Assembly: GCA_947653505.1 (NCBI GenBank)
Contig: CANTHI010000245.1
Span: 1 to 5,959, forward strand
Direction: 5' to 3'
Source: an uncultured Eubacterium sp.
GTDB taxonomy: Bacteria; Bacillota_A; Clostridia; Lachnospirales; Lachnospiraceae
DNA length: 5,959 nucleotides
The position numbers were made by a program, and so were the translations under genes. The notes beneath the pieces are model-generated. The model saw only the letters and a list, made by a program, of their open reading frames with translations, was not told where the DNA came from and searched no databases. Below are positions 5,178 to 5,959 of the stretch, one piece after another. Each line of letters begins with the position of its first letter. Position 1 is the first letter of the stretch.

Positions 5178-5959
5178 TGTGATTCTCCTTTTTCCCTGTT
5201 TTTATATAGCCGTCCGTCAGTGCCTGCAGAATACTGCGCTGCGGGCTGTCCTGTCAGCGCCTGCAGAGTATGGTGATGCAGGCTGTCTTTTGTCTGCCTG
5301 TCCAGTTCATTGTAGCAGGAGTAAATAATGTCCAGGATCAGCAGAATCGGAAACTGAGGGGATATGACGTGTCCCTGATTTAAATGCTGCAGGGATGGAA
5401 TCTGTACAACTTCTGTACAAAATTCATATAAAGTATCGTCATATCTGGCAGTAATCATTACGGTTTTTGCTTTGCGTCTGTGTGCTTCCCGCAAAAGGTA
5501 CAGTACGGACTCAGTTTCGCCGCTGATGCTGATGCCGAAAACGAGATTTTCGTTTCCCTGAAAGACCGCACGCATCCGGATCAGATCGTTATCCTGCAAA
5601 GAATCGATATCCACGCCGACGCGCATAAACCGCATTTCCATCTCGAGCGCCGCATGGCCGGAGCTGCCGCGCCCGCAGGCGAGGACCCGTCTGGCATTGC
5701 CCAGATAATGTGCGATGCGGGAGATCTGTTCCTCATCGACCAGCTGGTAAGTCTTGTTTAAAAGCTCCTGATAGGCATTCAGAATCATCCGTGTATTTCC
5801 GGTTATGGAATCTGTTTCTGCCATCAGGGTCATTTCATACTGATACATAAACTCCCGGTAGCCTCTGTAACCGCATTTCTGGGCAAACCGGGACAGGGAA
5901 GCTTCGGATATGGAAGTGGAAATTCTGACCATGAAAACGACCGGGGATAAGATTCTGGA
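5174..5959 (-). CDS. RpiR/MurR-family transcriptional regulator (HTH plus SIS domain), 5' end beyond the window
   Basis: The frame is open to the right edge, giving 261 visible residues (nine before the Met encoded at 5932). That Met is unlikely to be the start: no purine-rich site precedes it, and it falls inside the N-terminal HTH_6 domain. The domain's recognition part is clear: SISEASLSRFAQKCGYRGYREF (7-28 counted from that Met). The SIS phosphosugar-binding domain follows at about 68-215, with VLACGRGSSG (83-92) and GISISGETESV (133-143), whose Ser/Thr residues bind the sugar phosphate in this family. RpiR proteins of about 280 residues control sugar-phosphate catabolism; the ATGA overlap with nagA suggests this one responds to GlcNAc-6-phosphate or a related amino-sugar phosphate, but ligand and sign of control are inference. 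The last 25 or so residues, after QALTG, are low in family resemblance and coincide with a frame-shifting 37-bp duplication. About 20-30 N-terminal residues are probably missing. Confidence 0.9.
   Translation of the reverse strand, partial: SRILSPVVFMVRISTSISEASLSRFAQKCGYRGYREFMYQYEMTLMAETDSITGNTRMILNAYQELLNKTYQLVDEEQISRIAHYLGNARRVLACGRGSSGHAALEMEMRFMRVGVDIDSLQDNDLIRMRAVFQGNENLVFGISISGETESVLYLLREAHRRKAKTVMITARYDDTLYEFCTEVVQIPSLQHLNQGHVISPQFPILLILDIIYSCYNELDRQTKDSLHHHTLQALTGQPAAQYSAGTDGRLYKNREKGESQ
5185..5190 (-). promoter_or_regulatory. Ribosome binding site of nagA
   Basis: The plus strand reads CTCCTT, so the minus strand has AAGGAG, 7 nt before the nagA ATG and inside the last codons of the upstream regulator gene. 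It confirms the ATGA-overlapping start. Confidence 0.75.
5217..5290. repeat. Imperfect 37-bp tandem duplication in the 3' end of the RpiR gene
   Basis: Bases 5217-5253 and 5254-5290 align without gaps at 28 of 37 positions. Shared blocks include TCAG, GCCTGCAGA and GGCTGTC. The two units are directly adjacent. The period is not a multiple of three, so the second copy met by the ribosome (5253 to 5217 on the minus strand) is read in a different frame from the first. Confidence 0.6.

Noticed and set aside
5930..5946. Catabolite-responsive (cre-like) site, TGAAAACGACC
   Set aside because: It fits only half of the cre consensus; the second half lacks the symmetric partner, and it lies inside the coding sequence of the RpiR gene.

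Overview
The window reads as a chromosomal piece of an anaerobic, low-to-mid GC Firmicute, most likely a Lachnospiraceae-type gut clostridium. This rests on strong AGGAG-type ribosome sites, TTG start use, the mix of gene families and a base composition near 50% GC. It is an inference from style and content, not an identification. Five genes are well supported: three read rightward and two read leftward, and the two groups converge near position 3950.

Region 1 (1-3539, plus strand) looks like the distal end of a cell-surface polysaccharide locus. It opens with a multi-pass membrane protein of the YbhN/AglD type (lysylphosphatidylglycerol synthase transmembrane region). After a 126-nt interval comes a large two-domain protein: an N-terminal polysaccharide pyruvyl transferase joined in one frame to a C-terminal FrhB/FdhB-type iron-sulfur flavoprotein-like domain. 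The two functions are often found side by side in capsule and exopolysaccharide loci, but here they form one chain. The interval before it holds a possible 35-codon gene whose TGA stop overlaps the ATG of the fusion gene (ATGA).

Region 2 (3540-4019) holds a short AT-rich spacer, a small DUF1905-family gene with a good ribosome site, and a 134-nt convergent intergenic segment dominated by one long GC-rich hairpin.

Region 3 (4020-5959, minus strand) is an amino-sugar catabolism unit. An RpiR-family regulator (helix-turn-helix plus SIS domain), running off the right edge, is followed with an ATGA overlap by nagA, N-acetylglucosamine-6-phosphate deacetylase. The regulator probably senses a phosphosugar and controls nagA. 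No nagB or transporter gene is visible.

The points most worth a second look are the pyruvyl transferase-FrhB fusion, the possible small coupled ORF ahead of it, and an imperfect 37-bp tandem duplication that shifts frame at the C-terminus of the RpiR regulator. I saw no RNA gene, CRISPR array, insertion sequence or phage gene.
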